Assembly: GCA_015063085.1 (NCBI GenBank)
Contig: SUTD01000001.1
Coordinates: 1-64,000 of the forward strand
Direction: 5' to 3'
DNA: 64,000 nt
From: Methanocorpusculum parvum
Lineage (GTDB): Archaea > Halobacteriota > Methanomicrobia > Methanomicrobiales > Methanocorpusculaceae
Shown: positions 1-8,139 of the stretch, one piece after another
How the letters are laid out: the number at the start of each line of letters is the position of its first letter
How positions within the stretch are numbered: position 1 is the first letter of the stretch
Translations under genes and position numbers: made by a program
The notes under the pieces: generated by a model
Told to the model about the DNA's origin: nothing
The model's database searches: none
What the model saw: only the letters and a program-made list of their open reading frames with translations

Positions 1-163
1 GGAAAATCAGTGTACCGATACCGGCACAGAACAATGCGACAGAGACCGGAAGCCCTGTTGCAATAGGGACGAGGATAGTCGAACCAAACATGGCAAACAC
101 ATGCTGAATGCCAAGTACGGTTGCCTTCCCTCCCTCCTTAAGTTTGGAGGATTCACGCACCAT
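1..163 (-). CDS. uraA: Uracil/xanthine permease, N-terminal part (runs off the window)
   Basis: Only the first 54 codons are present. The start ATG is at 163, and the reading frame leaves the window at base 1. The protein opens with a short charged stretch ([12 protein letters not shown]), then [20 protein letters not shown], the typical start of the nucleobase:cation symporter-2 (UraA/PurP) family, where the first membrane helix carries the conserved QH. By family knowledge it would import uracil with protons. It lies 39 bp downstream of the uracil phosphoribosyltransferase gene on the same strand, so the pair forms an uptake-and-salvage operon. Family assignment is confident; substrate specificity rests on the neighbour. 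Confidence 0.85.
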   Translation of the reverse strand, partial: MVRESSKLKEGGKATVLGIQHVFAMFGSTILVPIATGLPVSVALFCAGIGTLIF

Positions 164-202
164 GTATGGTATATTGAACCCTGATGTATTTATACTCTGG
201 CT

Positions 203-832
203 CTATTTTGTACCAAAGATTCTATCGCCTGCATCGCCTAAACCGGGGACAATGTAACAGTTCTCGTTTAAGCACTCGTCAACGGATGCAGTGAAGATGT
301 CGATATCCGGGTGTTCTTCCTGTAAAACGCGGATTCCTTCAGGTGCTGCAACAAGGCACATGAATCTGACTTTTTTACATCCTCTGTCTTTCAGGAATGT
401 AAGAGCTGCAGATGCACTGCCTCCGGTTGCAAGCATTGGGTCTACGACAATCACTTCTGCATCAACGGACTCTTTTGGAAGCTTGCAATAGTACTCAACC
501 GGCTGATGTGTGGTCTCATCACGGTAAAGACCAATATGACCTACTTTTGCTGTCGGCATCAGCTGCAGGAGACCGTCGGTCATTCCAAGTCCTGCACGAA
601 GGATTGGAACAATTACAATATCTTCTGCTGCAAGAATTGGAGCATCCATTTCACGAATCGGTGTTTCAATGCGGATGTTTTTTGTCGGGAAGTTTCTGGT
701 GACTTCGTATCCCATAAGCATTGAGATTTCGGTTAAGAGTTCGCGGAAACTTTTGGTGTTGGTGTTTTTTTCACGCATCATGCTGAGCTTATGTAAAATC
801 AGCGGATGGTCTAAGATGTGAACTTCGCTCAT
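203..832 (-). CDS. upp: Uracil phosphoribosyltransferase
   Basis: Makes UMP from uracil and PRPP in pyrimidine salvage. The 209-residue protein has the normal length for Upp. The PRPP-binding loop [14 protein letters not shown] lies at about residues 128-141, an ILRAGLGM segment at 77-84, and the uracil-binding tail [12 protein letters not shown] at the very C-terminus. The frame is open for 26 more codons upstream, but I chose the ATG at 832 because homologues begin just before the VHILDHPLI segment. The permease gene follows on the same strand. The upstream gap is shared with a divergent gene at 920 and contains an AT-rich TATA-like stretch near 893-902. Confidence 0.95.
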   Translation of the reverse strand: MSEVHILDHPLILHKLSMMREKNTNTKSFRELLTEISMLMGYEVTRNFPTKNIRIETPIREMDAPILAAEDIVIVPILRAGLGMTDGLLQLMPTAKVGHIGLYRDETTHQPVEYYCKLPKESVDAEVIVVDPMLATGGSASAALTFLKDRGCKKVRFMCLVAAPEGIRVLQEEHPDIDIFTASVDECLNENCYIVPGLGDAGDRIFGTK

Positions 833-919
833 GCCTGTTTTGAGTATTTGTTCTGCGATGACTAATAGGTTTTGGCAGAAAGCCGAACACATAAATATCC
901 AGACAGCCATTTACTCTTA

Positions 920-1405
920 ATGGCTGGAAGTTTTGAATGTATCCAGTGCGGGAAGTGCTGTCTTGGAATCGGTTCTATCGTGAAGATGGAGCGTCAGTTA
1001 TCTAAATTTGGATATGTGGTCAAAAATGATGTGGTAAAAGAGATGCGTCAGGCTTTAATTACTCCTGAGTATCGCGAGATTTTTGAAAACGACCACTCGG
1101 TTCAGGAACAGCATCCGTCAGCGTGCTTTTTTGTAAGACGTCTTCCAACCGGAAAATATGTCTGCACAATTCACCCGTACAGACTTCTGATTTGCAGTTC
1201 CTATCACTGCTGTTCTGCCCGCATCTCAAAAGACGGTGTTGAGGTTGGAAAGGTCAAAGGACGCGTGTCTCTGGAATCCAAAGATGAAGCACTTTTAGAT
1301 CTCTGGCGGGAGAAGATAACATCAGCTGACGATCCAAGCCGTGAGTACATTGCATCTGCTCTGCACGCGGCAGGTTTTGAGGTTCTCTTCTATGACGGTG
1401 AATGA
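920..1405 (+). CDS. YkgJ-type CxxCxxCC cysteine-cluster protein
   Basis: A 161-residue soluble protein that opens with CIQCGKCC at residues 7-14, the signature of the YkgJ family (putative zinc or iron-sulfur cluster proteins). A second Cys group (YVCTIHPYRLLICSSYHCC) lies in the middle, as is usual for the family. The biochemical role of these proteins is not established. An upstream in-frame ATG at 872 would place a non-conserved 16-residue tail before the motif, so I prefer ATG 920. The gene is divergent from upp and overlaps the next, also Cys-rich, gene by 14 bp, suggesting translational coupling. Confidence 0.85.
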   Translation: MAGSFECIQCGKCCLGIGSIVKMERQLSKFGYVVKNDVVKEMRQALITPEYREIFENDHSVQEQHPSACFFVRRLPTGKYVCTIHPYRLLICSSYHCCSARISKDGVEVGKVKGRVSLESKDEALLDLWREKITSADDPSREYIASALHAAGFEVLFYDGE

Positions 1406-1649
1406 ACTGCCTGTATCTGGGGGAAAAGTAACCTGTACGGACGGACGTCTTCGAAGTACTGAGAACTGCCGGTTCTGTGTGCACTCACGCTATTTCATCA
1501 TTGACGGAAAAGAGGAACGCTCGCCGTCTCTTGCATTCTGTCTTCGGGAGCGGGCAGTAAAAGAGGTTGAGTATCTGCAGGCATCAGCTGTCGGATGCGC
1601 CGAAAGCCGCGGGGATGGATTTTCCAGTATCGGAAATATTATTGCATAA
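1392..1649 (+). CDS. Small cysteine-containing hypothetical protein
   Basis: An 85-residue protein I do not recognise. It has five cysteines (15, 26, 29, 50, 69); CRFC at 26-29 and the later cysteines could bind a metal or iron-sulfur cluster. There is no signal peptide or membrane segment. The start overlaps the end of the YkgJ-type gene by 14 bp, so the two are probably translated together and may act together. The frame is open upstream to 1341, but the ATG at 1392 gives the compact arrangement. The gene is very likely real because of the conserved spacing style of this genome; its function is unknown. Confidence 0.6.
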   Translation: MTVNELPVSGGKVTCTDGRLRSTENCRFCVHSRYFIIDGKEERSPSLAFCLRERAVKEVEYLQASAVGCAESRGDGFSSIGNIIA

Positions 1650-1660
1650 ACTGATTGAGA

Positions 1661-2719
1661 ATGAAGAAATTCCTCATACTGCTCCTTCTTGGATTACTTT
1701 GCATTGGAGGTATTGTCCTGTGTGCCCAAAGCAGCGTATCTCCTGATGATATTCCGGAAGAGTATGCAGTAGGAGTAATTCAAACCATTGGAAATAAAGA
1801 AAGCAGTGACATCCTTTATTTCAATGAAAACTTAGAGCAGACAGGACGCACTCATTATCGGTATGCGAGTATGGGGGATAGCTGGTCAGCTCCGGCAAAT
1901 TTTGGCGGCTTTGTCTATATCGTTCCCCAGGGGCTTGCCAACAGGAAAGATGCTGAAGTCATTCTGCAATTGAATCTTGCAACATTGGAAAACCAGGAGT
2001 TTGTATTGGAACAAACGGCAATTTATGGTGTCAGTGCTGATTCCTCCTCCATTTATGCAGTGAGCAATCTGAATCGCAAATCCTTTGTAAACAGGATTGA
2101 CCTTGTTGAAAAGACTGTGCAGACTCTTGAGTACAGCGATGTGTATGTCAGTACTGCATATATTTTCAATGATGTTCTCTATGCTTTCTCAGAAGAAATG
2201 GGCGGGGACACACAAAAAGAGACGCTGCATTGTATTAATCCTGATACCATGACAGAGGTAAAAAGAATTGACATCTCTGATTTTGGCAGCGGTGTTTATT
2301 CGGTTGTCGGGGTAAATACTATGCTGTACTTTTCTGTTATGACATCTCCAACGGGCGGATTCAGTAATATTCTGGGAGTTTATAATACTGAAACCGATGA
2401 GATAACCCATATTGAATTTCCTCAGATCGTCGGTCATCTCGTATCATATGGTGATAAGCTCTATGTTACGCATGGTAATTTTGTGACTCTTGAGGGGAGC
2501 AGTCTGTCTGTTTATGATATGGCTGCCGGTACGATTTCCACTTATGATTTGGGGGTGTGGCCGGGACAACTTGCTGCACATGGAGATTCTTTATATATTC
2601 TCGGCATTGATCAGGTTGCAGGATATGATTTGCTGACACTGGAACTGCAGGCACAAATCGAAATTCCATTGGATGCGGGCTATTATTTGTCTGGAATATT
2701 TGCCAGCGGGAGTTCCTGA
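1661..2719 (+). CDS. Secreted or membrane-anchored protein, probable beta-propeller
   Basis: 352 residues. The N-terminus MKKFLILLLLGLLCIGG is a signal peptide or anchor, followed by a C-x-Q segment where export processing could occur. The rest is rich in beta-strand patterns with recurring units such as GVSADSSSIYAVSNLN, TAYIFNDVLYAFSEE, VVGVNTMLYFSVM and LVSYGDKLYVTHG. These look like blades of a WD/Kelch/PQQ-type propeller, though no enzyme motif is visible. A TTG six bases upstream is an alternative start. It sits 11 bp after the 85-residue gene and may share its transcript. I infer an extracytoplasmic binding or structural role only. Confidence 0.7.
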   Translation: MKKFLILLLLGLLCIGGIVLCAQSSVSPDDIPEEYAVGVIQTIGNKESSDILYFNENLEQTGRTHYRYASMGDSWSAPANFGGFVYIVPQGLANRKDAEVILQLNLATLENQEFVLEQTAIYGVSADSSSIYAVSNLNRKSFVNRIDLVEKTVQTLEYSDVYVSTAYIFNDVLYAFSEEMGGDTQKETLHCINPDTMTEVKRIDISDFGSGVYSVVGVNTMLYFSVMTSPTGGFSNILGVYNTETDEITHIEFPQIVGHLVSYGDKLYVTHGNFVTLEGSSLSVYDMAAGTISTYDLGVWPGQLAAHGDSLYILGIDQVAGYDLLTLELQAQIEIPLDAGYYLSGIFASGSS

Positions 2720-2771
2720 CCTCTGATAAAATAGATTTGCGGGATAGCTGTTTTTAGAAAAAGAGAAGTGT

Positions 2772-3437
2772 TTACTCCCCCTCTTCATCCCGGATATTTT
2801 TCAGAACGATTTCCGGTTCGTTTTCCTCATCAAGGGTAATTACTGCATAGTTTCCTTCTTTTGCCGGGCCTGGATTAACACAGGTTCTGCCGTTTAATTC
2901 AAAGACACCTTTCTGTTCATGAATGTGTCCGCAGCAGATGAGGTCAAACTCACGGATAACGTCTGCTGCAGCATGACATCCCACGTGTACATCCGGAGCA
3001 ACCTCGTCCAGCGCTCCATACGGCGGGGCATGGGTTACCAGAATATTCCAGCGGTTCTTTTTCATTCCGGCAAGCATTCCAGAAAGCATCTCTGCAATCT
3101 CATCTTCCTGATGTTCGAAGGGAGTTCCAAACGGAGATGGGTTGGAACCGCCAAGGCCTGCGACCGTGATATCTCCCATGTCAAAGGTTTTCTGGTGGAT
3201 GGATACTGCAGAGGATGCATCGAAGATTTTGAGGATTGCGCGGTTGTCACAGTTTCCGGGGATGACAAATGTCGGGGCTGGAATCTCATCAAGGAATGGG
3301 ATAACTCCTTCCAGTGACTGTCCCAAATCCGTTACATCTCCGCCGATGAGAACCATATCCGGTTCTTCCTGCTCGAAGATAGCAAGGGCTGCTTCGGTAT
3401 TTCCATGAATATCAGTGAGGAAAACAATCTCAGTCAT
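2772..3437 (-). CDS. Metallophosphoesterase (calcineurin-like, YfcE/Icc type)
   Basis: 221 residues with the full metallophosphatase motif series in order: TDIHGN at 8-13, GGDVTD near 32-37, GNCDN near 60-66, LVTHAPPYG, then CGHIHE near the end. These residues form the two-metal site that hydrolyses phosphodiesters or phosphomonoesters in this superfamily; the substrate cannot be told from sequence. The acidic C-terminal tail is ordinary. It stands alone on the minus strand, convergent with the secreted-protein gene and separated from it by 52 bp. Confidence 0.85.
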   Translation of the reverse strand: MTEIVFLTDIHGNTEAALAIFEQEEPDMVLIGGDVTDLGQSLEGVIPFLDEIPAPTFVIPGNCDNRAILKIFDASSAVSIHQKTFDMGDITVAGLGGSNPSPFGTPFEHQEDEIAEMLSGMLAGMKKNRWNILVTHAPPYGALDEVAPDVHVGCHAAADVIREFDLICCGHIHEQKGVFELNGRTCVNPGPAKEGNYAVITLDEENEPEIVLKNIRDEEGE

Positions 3438-3898
3438 TATTAGTATGTGGGATGTTCTCAGATATCAACTCTCCCGCACGCGTCAGGAGAAAGCAGATCT
3501 AAGAGAGATTGTCATCCTGCGGTTATCGGTTTTCGTGTCGAACAGATATTTTCTTCGGGACAAAATGGCATGACGTATACGCAACTAAATCGGAATGGCC
3601 TCCGTGAATCAGAAATATCATAGTATAGCATCATATGGTTTATTTCTAAGGAACAATATGTGTGTGCAGAGGAAACACTTCCGCAGAGGGCAGGCAATCA
3701 AAAAATGCGGATTTCTTACAACCGCCATTTTTGAAACTATATCTCCGTAAGTGGGATGAGGTAAAAGAGAGTGGGTAATATTGCAGATGCCAAAATTTCC
3801 GTGTTTCTCTCTATCTGCATGGTGACCGTTCCAACACAGAATGGGGATTTTTGAGAGTTCTCCATCATCTCTGAGAAACAGGGATATGAGAAATCCTC
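3438..3898. other. AT-rich gap without a recognisable gene
   Basis: About 460 bp upstream of the phosphoesterase. Minus-strand frames are open at 3512-3697 and 3618-3929, but their products show no motif, have a poor residue mix (many His, Phe, Cys and Arg) and overlap the end of the neighbouring decayed gene. Base composition is more AT-rich than in flanking genes, as is usual for decaying accessory DNA here. The promoter of the phosphoesterase must lie in its first 60-100 bp. I see no RNA gene, repeat or clear operator. Confidence 0.5.
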
Positions 3899-4467
3899 TT
3901 ATCGGAGATTCTTCTTTGCTGCATCCCAAAAGAAATTTCTCTCTGGATTTGTGCGTTTATATTTCTGTAAATAGGAAAAGAAGACTTCCGGATAATTTTT
4001 AATATCATTCAGGGGAATGCATTAGACATCTTTTGGAGACTCTCCGCGAAGAATATCATTGCCGACACCAATTATTACATAAACCGGGACATCATGCTCT
4101 TTTTGATATCTGAGATAATTTTGAATCTGATTGGGGCGGGCCCAGCGTATCGTCTGCGTACGATGTTCTTTTGAATAATACCATCTCGAACGATATTTGC
4201 ATTCAAGTGCGATTTTATCGCCGGTTTTCTGATATCGCATAATCACATCGGGATTGCAATTTGACTCGGGACAAATACTATCTTCACAAATATCCCGCGT
4301 CCAATCAACCACACTGAAATACTTCTGAGTATCAAAGTCTGATATTTATCGGATGAGATAATCGATAAAGCTATTCATCACTGTGGGAAAAATTTCATCC
4401 CTTCGAAAAATCCCTCCTTCATATCAGGCCGTAGATTCGTTTTCTCAAACAGTCTAAGGTATTTCAT
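3899..4467 (-). pseudogene. Decayed PD-(D/E)XK restriction-endonuclease-like protein
   Basis: Only 4312-4022 is uninterrupted, but the same frame continues sensibly on both sides of stops. Upstream of TAA 4348-4346 it reads VMNSFIDYLIR. After TAA 4024-4022 it continues CIPLNDIKNYPEVFFSYLQK to a natural stop at 3899. A further 29 coding-like codons (MKYLRLFEKTNLRPDMKEG...) begin at 4467 in another frame, implying a frameshift near 4380. The core shows NPDVIMRY and, about 14 residues later, IALECKYRSRW, matching the D...ExK active site of PD-(D/E)XK nucleases. I infer an inactivated restriction or repair nuclease; its original partner genes are not visible. Confidence 0.75.
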
Positions 4468-4646
4468 CGTCCAAAAAATCAGACCTGCTTAAAATCCGTT
4501 TATTTGCGTCTCTGAATTTTCAGGCCTTACAAGCGTTATCTCATATCTGCAGAAATGTGCTGAATCGTAAATCTCTCAAATTAGGCGTATTTTTCAAAAA
4601 CAACTCGTATTTTGTTTTGAAATGGTTGGTTCAAAAACCCCGATTT

Positions 4647-4674
4647 ATTGCGCATAATACATATTATGCGCAAT
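4647..4674. repeat. Perfect 28-bp palindrome resembling a Xer dif site
   Basis: Two 11-bp arms, ATTGCGCATAA and TTATGCGCAAT, are exact reverse complements flanking the 6-bp centre TACATA. Only the two central bases break full symmetry. The 11-6-11 layout is that of XerCD/XerA dif sites, and the inner part matches the Escherichia coli dif left arm over TGCGCATAAT and the TTATG start of its right arm. The outer ATTG and inner ATAA...TTAT also agree with what I recall of Thermococcales dif. The site ends 39 bp before the XerA recombinase start. An operator that autoregulates xerA is the alternative. Confidence 0.7.
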
Positions 4675-4713
4675 CATTAAATCATCTGACCGCCAATCAA
4701 ATAGAAGAGAGAG

Positions 4714-5628
4714 ATGGCACCAATCCGCAGAACATTCAACGCCTGGATCCCGCGATACATCAGCAGCCTCCAGACAAAGAACTATTCCGAACATACCATT
4801 GAAGCGTATGCACGGGTGCTCAAACTGTTTGCACAGTACGAAACATACGTCACCGAACACGACGGAGAGCTCCCGGAAACAACTGCAGAATTCAGGGAAT
4901 ACGGAATGGGGGCGGAAGTTGACGTTTCTGCATATGAGATTGTTGACTTCTTTACCCTGATCCGCAACGAACGCCACCTCTCAGCAGCCAGCATCCACCA
5001 GTACGACTCAGCTCTCTCATCCTTCTACCGGTACTTAATTGTACAGGACTTACTGGAAGCAAATCCTATGGATAAGGTTGACCGGCCGAAAATCAAAGAC
5101 CGCGAACTCAAATACCTCCGGCACAAAGAGGTCATGCAGTTCATTGAATCGCTTGAAAACCCGCGGGATGCACTTCTTGTCCGGACAATTTATGCTACCG
5201 GGATGCGTGTTTCCGAAGTCTGCGGAATGAACGCAGAGCACATAGATTTCGAGGAAGGAACAATTCGTGTCCGGGGAAAAGGCGGAAAAATCCGGATGGT
5301 GTTTTGTGATTCAGACACGCTTGCGGGAATTTCTGCATTCCTGGACGGAAGAAAAACCGGAAGTGTTTTCGAAGGAAGAAACGGACAGCCGCTTTCCCCG
5401 CGTACCGTACAGCACATATTCAGCCTCTACGCCCCTCCGGGAATTACTCCGCACAAAATCCGCCACAGCTATGCGAGCGAACTGTACCGCAGATCACACA
5501 ACATCAGAGTAGTACAGGAAAACTTAGGGCATACCTCCATCAAGACCACGGAAATCTATGTCCACACCGACCTCGATGAACGCAGAAGAGCATACGAACA
5601 GTACTTCCCTCTTGCCGCAGGCGAGTGA
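4714..5628 (+). CDS. xerA: Tyrosine recombinase XerA (XerC/XerD family)
   Basis: A 304-residue site-specific recombinase, the normal Xer length. Residues 11-110 form the N-terminal SAM-like core-binding domain; 130-300 form the catalytic domain. Active-site residues are visible: Arg165 in ATGMRVSEV, a Lys at 189 or 192 in RGKGGKIR, HKIRHSY with His247 and Arg250, His273 in LGHTS, and the nucleophile Tyr282 in TTEIYVH. In archaea a single Xer resolves chromosome dimers at dif. The dif-like palindrome at 4647-4674 lies immediately upstream. The gene could alternatively derive from an integrated element, but its length and full motif set suit the housekeeping enzyme. Confidence 0.92.
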   Translation: MAPIRRTFNAWIPRYISSLQTKNYSEHTIEAYARVLKLFAQYETYVTEHDGELPETTAEFREYGMGAEVDVSAYEIVDFFTLIRNERHLSAASIHQYDSALSSFYRYLIVQDLLEANPMDKVDRPKIKDRELKYLRHKEVMQFIESLENPRDALLVRTIYATGMRVSEVCGMNAEHIDFEEGTIRVRGKGGKIRMVFCDSDTLAGISAFLDGRKTGSVFEGRNGQPLSPRTVQHIFSLYAPPGITPHKIRHSYASELYRRSHNIRVVQENLGHTSIKTTEIYVHTDLDERRRAYEQYFPLAAGE

Positions 5629-5689
5629 GCAGCAGTGTTCGGAAAAGCTATAAACCATATGATGCTATATTATAATCAGGAGAGAAAAT

Positions 5690-6292
5690 ATGGAAGAGGA
5701 ATACCAGAATACCCATGAGCCGGTTTTCGAAGAACCGCCGAAACTTGCCTACTATAACGAGGAAGAACGCCAGGAAGAGATTAACAAATATCAGAAATTC
5801 AAAAAGGTTGACGGGGCGGCATACCGCAAAGTCAACCTCTTCCTCCGCAAACGAACCTACATCACCGCACGCGAATGGGCCATTGCACGACTCTGTGCTG
5901 ATTTCAAAACCCCGTACGGGGCTGAGATGACCTTTATCGGACAGCACCTTCCGGAACTTTGTCCGTTCATGGAAGAACCGTACAGTCCGCAGGCAGTAAA
6001 TCAGGCACGCAGCTCCTTCAAGCGCAAGGTAAAAAAATCAGCAGCCACCTTCTTCTATGGTGCGATGTGCGGATTCTTTACTCTTGATGAACTTGATGAC
6101 ATCCTCTTCGAGGCCAATGAAGTTGCTAAATTCTTCCTCGAAATCGAAGGCACGTCTTTAGAGATTGATGACGAAATTGAAATCGAGGACAAGATCAGCG
6201 AAATCATGAAGAAACTTGGTGACTCGGCAAATCAGATGTTAAACAGCAGACGCGAAGCTGCGGCTGAAGAAGATACTGAAGATGACGAGTGA
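5690..6292 (+). CDS. DUF5806 family protein
   Basis: A 200-residue soluble protein, with an acidic N-terminal 30 residues, a conserved core from KYQKFKKVDGAAYRKVN through ITAREWAIARLCADF and QAVNQARSSFKRKV to TFFYGAMCGFFTLDELDD, and a charged acidic C-terminal tail. I recognise this core from haloarchaeal and methanogen proteins grouped as DUF5806; no function is known. The basic middle plus acidic ends might suit a nucleic-acid-associated role, which is speculation. A TATA-like gctataaacc near 5646 and a GGAG sequence just before the ATG support the start. The next small gene overlaps its end by 11 bp. Confidence 0.85.
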   Translation: MEEEYQNTHEPVFEEPPKLAYYNEEERQEEINKYQKFKKVDGAAYRKVNLFLRKRTYITAREWAIARLCADFKTPYGAEMTFIGQHLPELCPFMEEPYSPQAVNQARSSFKRKVKKSAATFFYGAMCGFFTLDELDDILFEANEVAKFFLEIEGTSLEIDDEIEIEDKISEIMKKLGDSANQMLNSRREAAAEEDTEDDE

Positions 6293-6497
6293 ATCCATCC
6301 TGCTTTCTCTGACAAAAGAAGAAGCAGTGATTCTTTTCGAATGGCTGTATCGAAACAGAAGAAAAGACGAGTTCTTCGAAGACAAAGCAGAGCAGATTGT
6401 TTTCTGGAACATCGAGTGTCTGCTGGAAAAAGCACTTGAACCCGATATTTCTCCAGAGCAAATCAGACTGGCAAAGGAACTCCTCCTCCAAGAATAA
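6282..6497 (+). CDS. Small helical hypothetical protein
   Basis: A 71-residue protein, unrecognised, highly charged and almost certainly all-helical (SLTKEEAVILFEWLYR, FFEDKAEQIVFWNIECLLEKAL). No cysteine pair, membrane helix or export signal is present. It overlaps the end of the DUF5806 gene by 11 bp in a different frame, so it is likely translated by coupling and may be a partner of that protein. It ends 77 bp before the transporter gene, which has its own promoter-like sequence. Confidence 0.6.
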   Translation: MTSESILLSLTKEEAVILFEWLYRNRRKDEFFEDKAEQIVFWNIECLLEKALEPDISPEQIRLAKELLLQE

Positions 6498-6512
6498 TCT
6501 CAACCCCCTCTC

Positions 6513-6567
6513 TTTTATACCTTTGAAAAACCAATAAATAATCACTATGTGCTTGGAGAATGAGGTG
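6513..6567 (+). promoter_or_regulatory. TATA box and strong ribosome binding site of the MgtE-like gene
   Basis: A TATA-like TTTTATAC lies at 6513-6520, and GAGGTG at 6562-6567 is a strong Shine-Dalgarno element eight bases before ATG 6575. This predicts a leader of about 30 nt and fixes the start. The TATA element is inferred by similarity to archaeal promoters only. Confidence 0.5.
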
Positions 6568-6574
6568 AATACGG

Positions 6575-7783
6575 ATGACCCTGGCAGTTGTCAGCGCCCT
6601 CAGAGAAAAGCACCGGGAGTTCTTAACCGGATTCTGGACTCTCTTAATTAGCGTCAGTTTATCTTTTATTGCAGGAATTTACTTAGGATCAGTAAACGAA
6701 GTCCTGCTTTTGATTCCGGGACTGATGGTTTTAGTTACCCCTTCGATTAATATGCGGGGTGCAATTGCCGGAATCTTAACCTCAAGACTTTCCTCCTCTA
6801 TGCATCTTGGAGCATTCGAGGTTGATTTTAAGCGAAACTCCGAGCTTGGAGACAACTTACGTTCGTCACTGATTTTGACGGTTGTCATCTCCGCAGCACT
6901 GGCGATCTTTGGAAAAATCATCTGCCTGCTTACCGGAACTGAAGTAATCGGCATTGCTGAGATGATTATTATCTCGGTCATTTCCGGAACGCTTGCCGGA
7001 ATTCTGGTAACGGTTGTCGGAGTATTGGTCAGCATTATCTGTTACCGGAAGTTCTGGGATTTGGATATGGTTGGCGCGCCTGCCGTGACCACAATTGGAG
7101 ATATTGTAACGCTCCCCTTCCTGGTTATTACTGCAATCATTGTTATGGGCATGCCGTTTGTCGGAAAGGCCATTCTCGGATTGGTTGTTCTCGTACTGAT
7201 TCTCTGGGCATTTGTATCATTCAAACGGGGAACCAGAACCATGCTTGATGTTTTACGCGAGGGTCTGCCGCTGCTTCTTCCGCTTTCGCTTCTGGGAATC
7301 ACTGCAGGCGTTCTCTACACAAGCCAGCTCGATTCGCTGATTTCCGCGGCTGCCGTTCTCATTCTTATCTCCCCGTTCATGAACGGCTGCGGTTCAATCG
7401 GCGGGATTCTGACATCCCGGATTGGAACTGAGATGCACATGGGTATGATTGATCCGGTATTCTTCCCGCAGAAAACCGTCTTAAAGCACTTTGGCGAGAA
7501 CTATCTCTATGCAGTGATTTTTCTGCCGCTCATGGGATTGATTGCCCATTTTGCCGCGTTGCTTTTAGGAATTACTACCCCTGGCCTTTTGCTTATGGTT
7601 CTCATCTCGCTTCTCTCAGGTCTGCTTGTTGTAACTGCCATGAATCTTCTTGGGTACTACACGGCAGTCATTACCTACCGAAAAGGATTCGATCCGGATA
7701 ACTTCGGTGTTCCGGTTGTAACCAGCTCCATTGATTTAATCGGAGCAACCTGTCTGCTTGCAGTAATGATGCTTCTGCTGTGA
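6575..7783 (+). CDS. MgtE/SLC41-type divalent cation transporter (two-repeat form)
   Basis: A 402-residue membrane protein made of two similar halves of about 200 residues, each with about five hydrophobic helices. The duplicated signature is clear: MRGAIAGILTSRLSSSMHLG near residue 50 and NGCGSIGGILTSRIGTEMHMG near residue 275, the conserved ion-path motif of MgtE/SLC41 membrane domains. The cytosolic N and CBS domains of bacterial MgtE are absent, as in many archaeal and eukaryotic SLC41 forms. Magnesium or another divalent cation is the likely substrate; transport direction is unknown. A well-placed GAGGTG ribosome site supports ATG 6575. Confidence 0.85.
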   Translation: MTLAVVSALREKHREFLTGFWTLLISVSLSFIAGIYLGSVNEVLLLIPGLMVLVTPSINMRGAIAGILTSRLSSSMHLGAFEVDFKRNSELGDNLRSSLILTVVISAALAIFGKIICLLTGTEVIGIAEMIIISVISGTLAGILVTVVGVLVSIICYRKFWDLDMVGAPAVTTIGDIVTLPFLVITAIIVMGMPFVGKAILGLVVLVLILWAFVSFKRGTRTMLDVLREGLPLLLPLSLLGITAGVLYTSQLDSLISAAAVLILISPFMNGCGSIGGILTSRIGTEMHMGMIDPVFFPQKTVLKHFGENYLYAVIFLPLMGLIAHFAALLLGITTPGLLLMVLISLLSGLLVVTAMNLLGYYTAVITYRKGFDPDNFGVPVVTSSIDLIGATCLLAVMMLLL

Positions 7784-7806
7784 GCGAATATTTTTTGGAA
7801 AAAAAG

Positions 7807-8130
7807 TTACTCGATGATTTTCATCATCGGATAGCCGTTCTCGAACTTTAAGGATGCTTTGCAGGTGGCATCCCCGAATTTGGTCTCGATTACTGCATCG
7901 TACATTGCGCCTGTCAGTTCAGAGTACCCAAACGGATTCTCATTCATTAATGAGCGGTCAAGGGTTACCTTGATGCTTGTTACATACGGCTGAAGGGAGA
8001 CAGCACTCTCGATTGCTGCCTCGACTTTGTCTGCGGTTGCTCTGGAGATTGGAGTTCCAACGAACTGGTGGTAGAGTGCTCCAAGTTTAATTGCTGCTTC
8101 AAATACTGCGTTTTCTCTGTCAGTTGCCAT
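7807..8130 (-). CDS. mptD: Archaeal 7,8-dihydroneopterin aldolase MptD
   Basis: A 107-residue protein matching the archaeal DUF381/MptD family: an RENAVFEAAIKLGALYHQF segment near the N-terminus, then VGTPIS and a GAMYDAVIETKF strand. By established work on the methanocaldococcal enzyme, MptD cleaves 7,8-dihydroneopterin to 6-hydroxymethyl-7,8-dihydropterin on the way to tetrahydromethanopterin, the C1 carrier of methanogenesis. It follows mcm on the minus strand by 9 bp and is probably co-transcribed with it. The pairing of a replication gene with a cofactor gene looks like simple operon packing. Confidence 0.85.
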   Translation of the reverse strand: MATDRENAVFEAAIKLGALYHQFVGTPISRATADKVEAAIESAVSLQPYVTSIKVTLDRSLMNENPFGYSELTGAMYDAVIETKFGDATCKASLKFENGYPMMKIIE

Positions 8131-8139
8131 AGTATTTCC

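Noticed and set aside
872-919. Extended N-terminus of the YkgJ-type protein
   Set aside because: The extra 16 residues are not like other family members; ATG 920 puts the Cys motif at its usual place.
3512-3929. Two minus-strand ORFs in the AT-rich gap
   Set aside because: No motif, odd residue composition, and overlap with the end of the decayed nuclease frame.
4557-4802. Plus-strand ORF over the dif-like palindrome
   Set aside because: Runs into the xerA N-terminus in another frame; low-complexity product with no recognisable domain.
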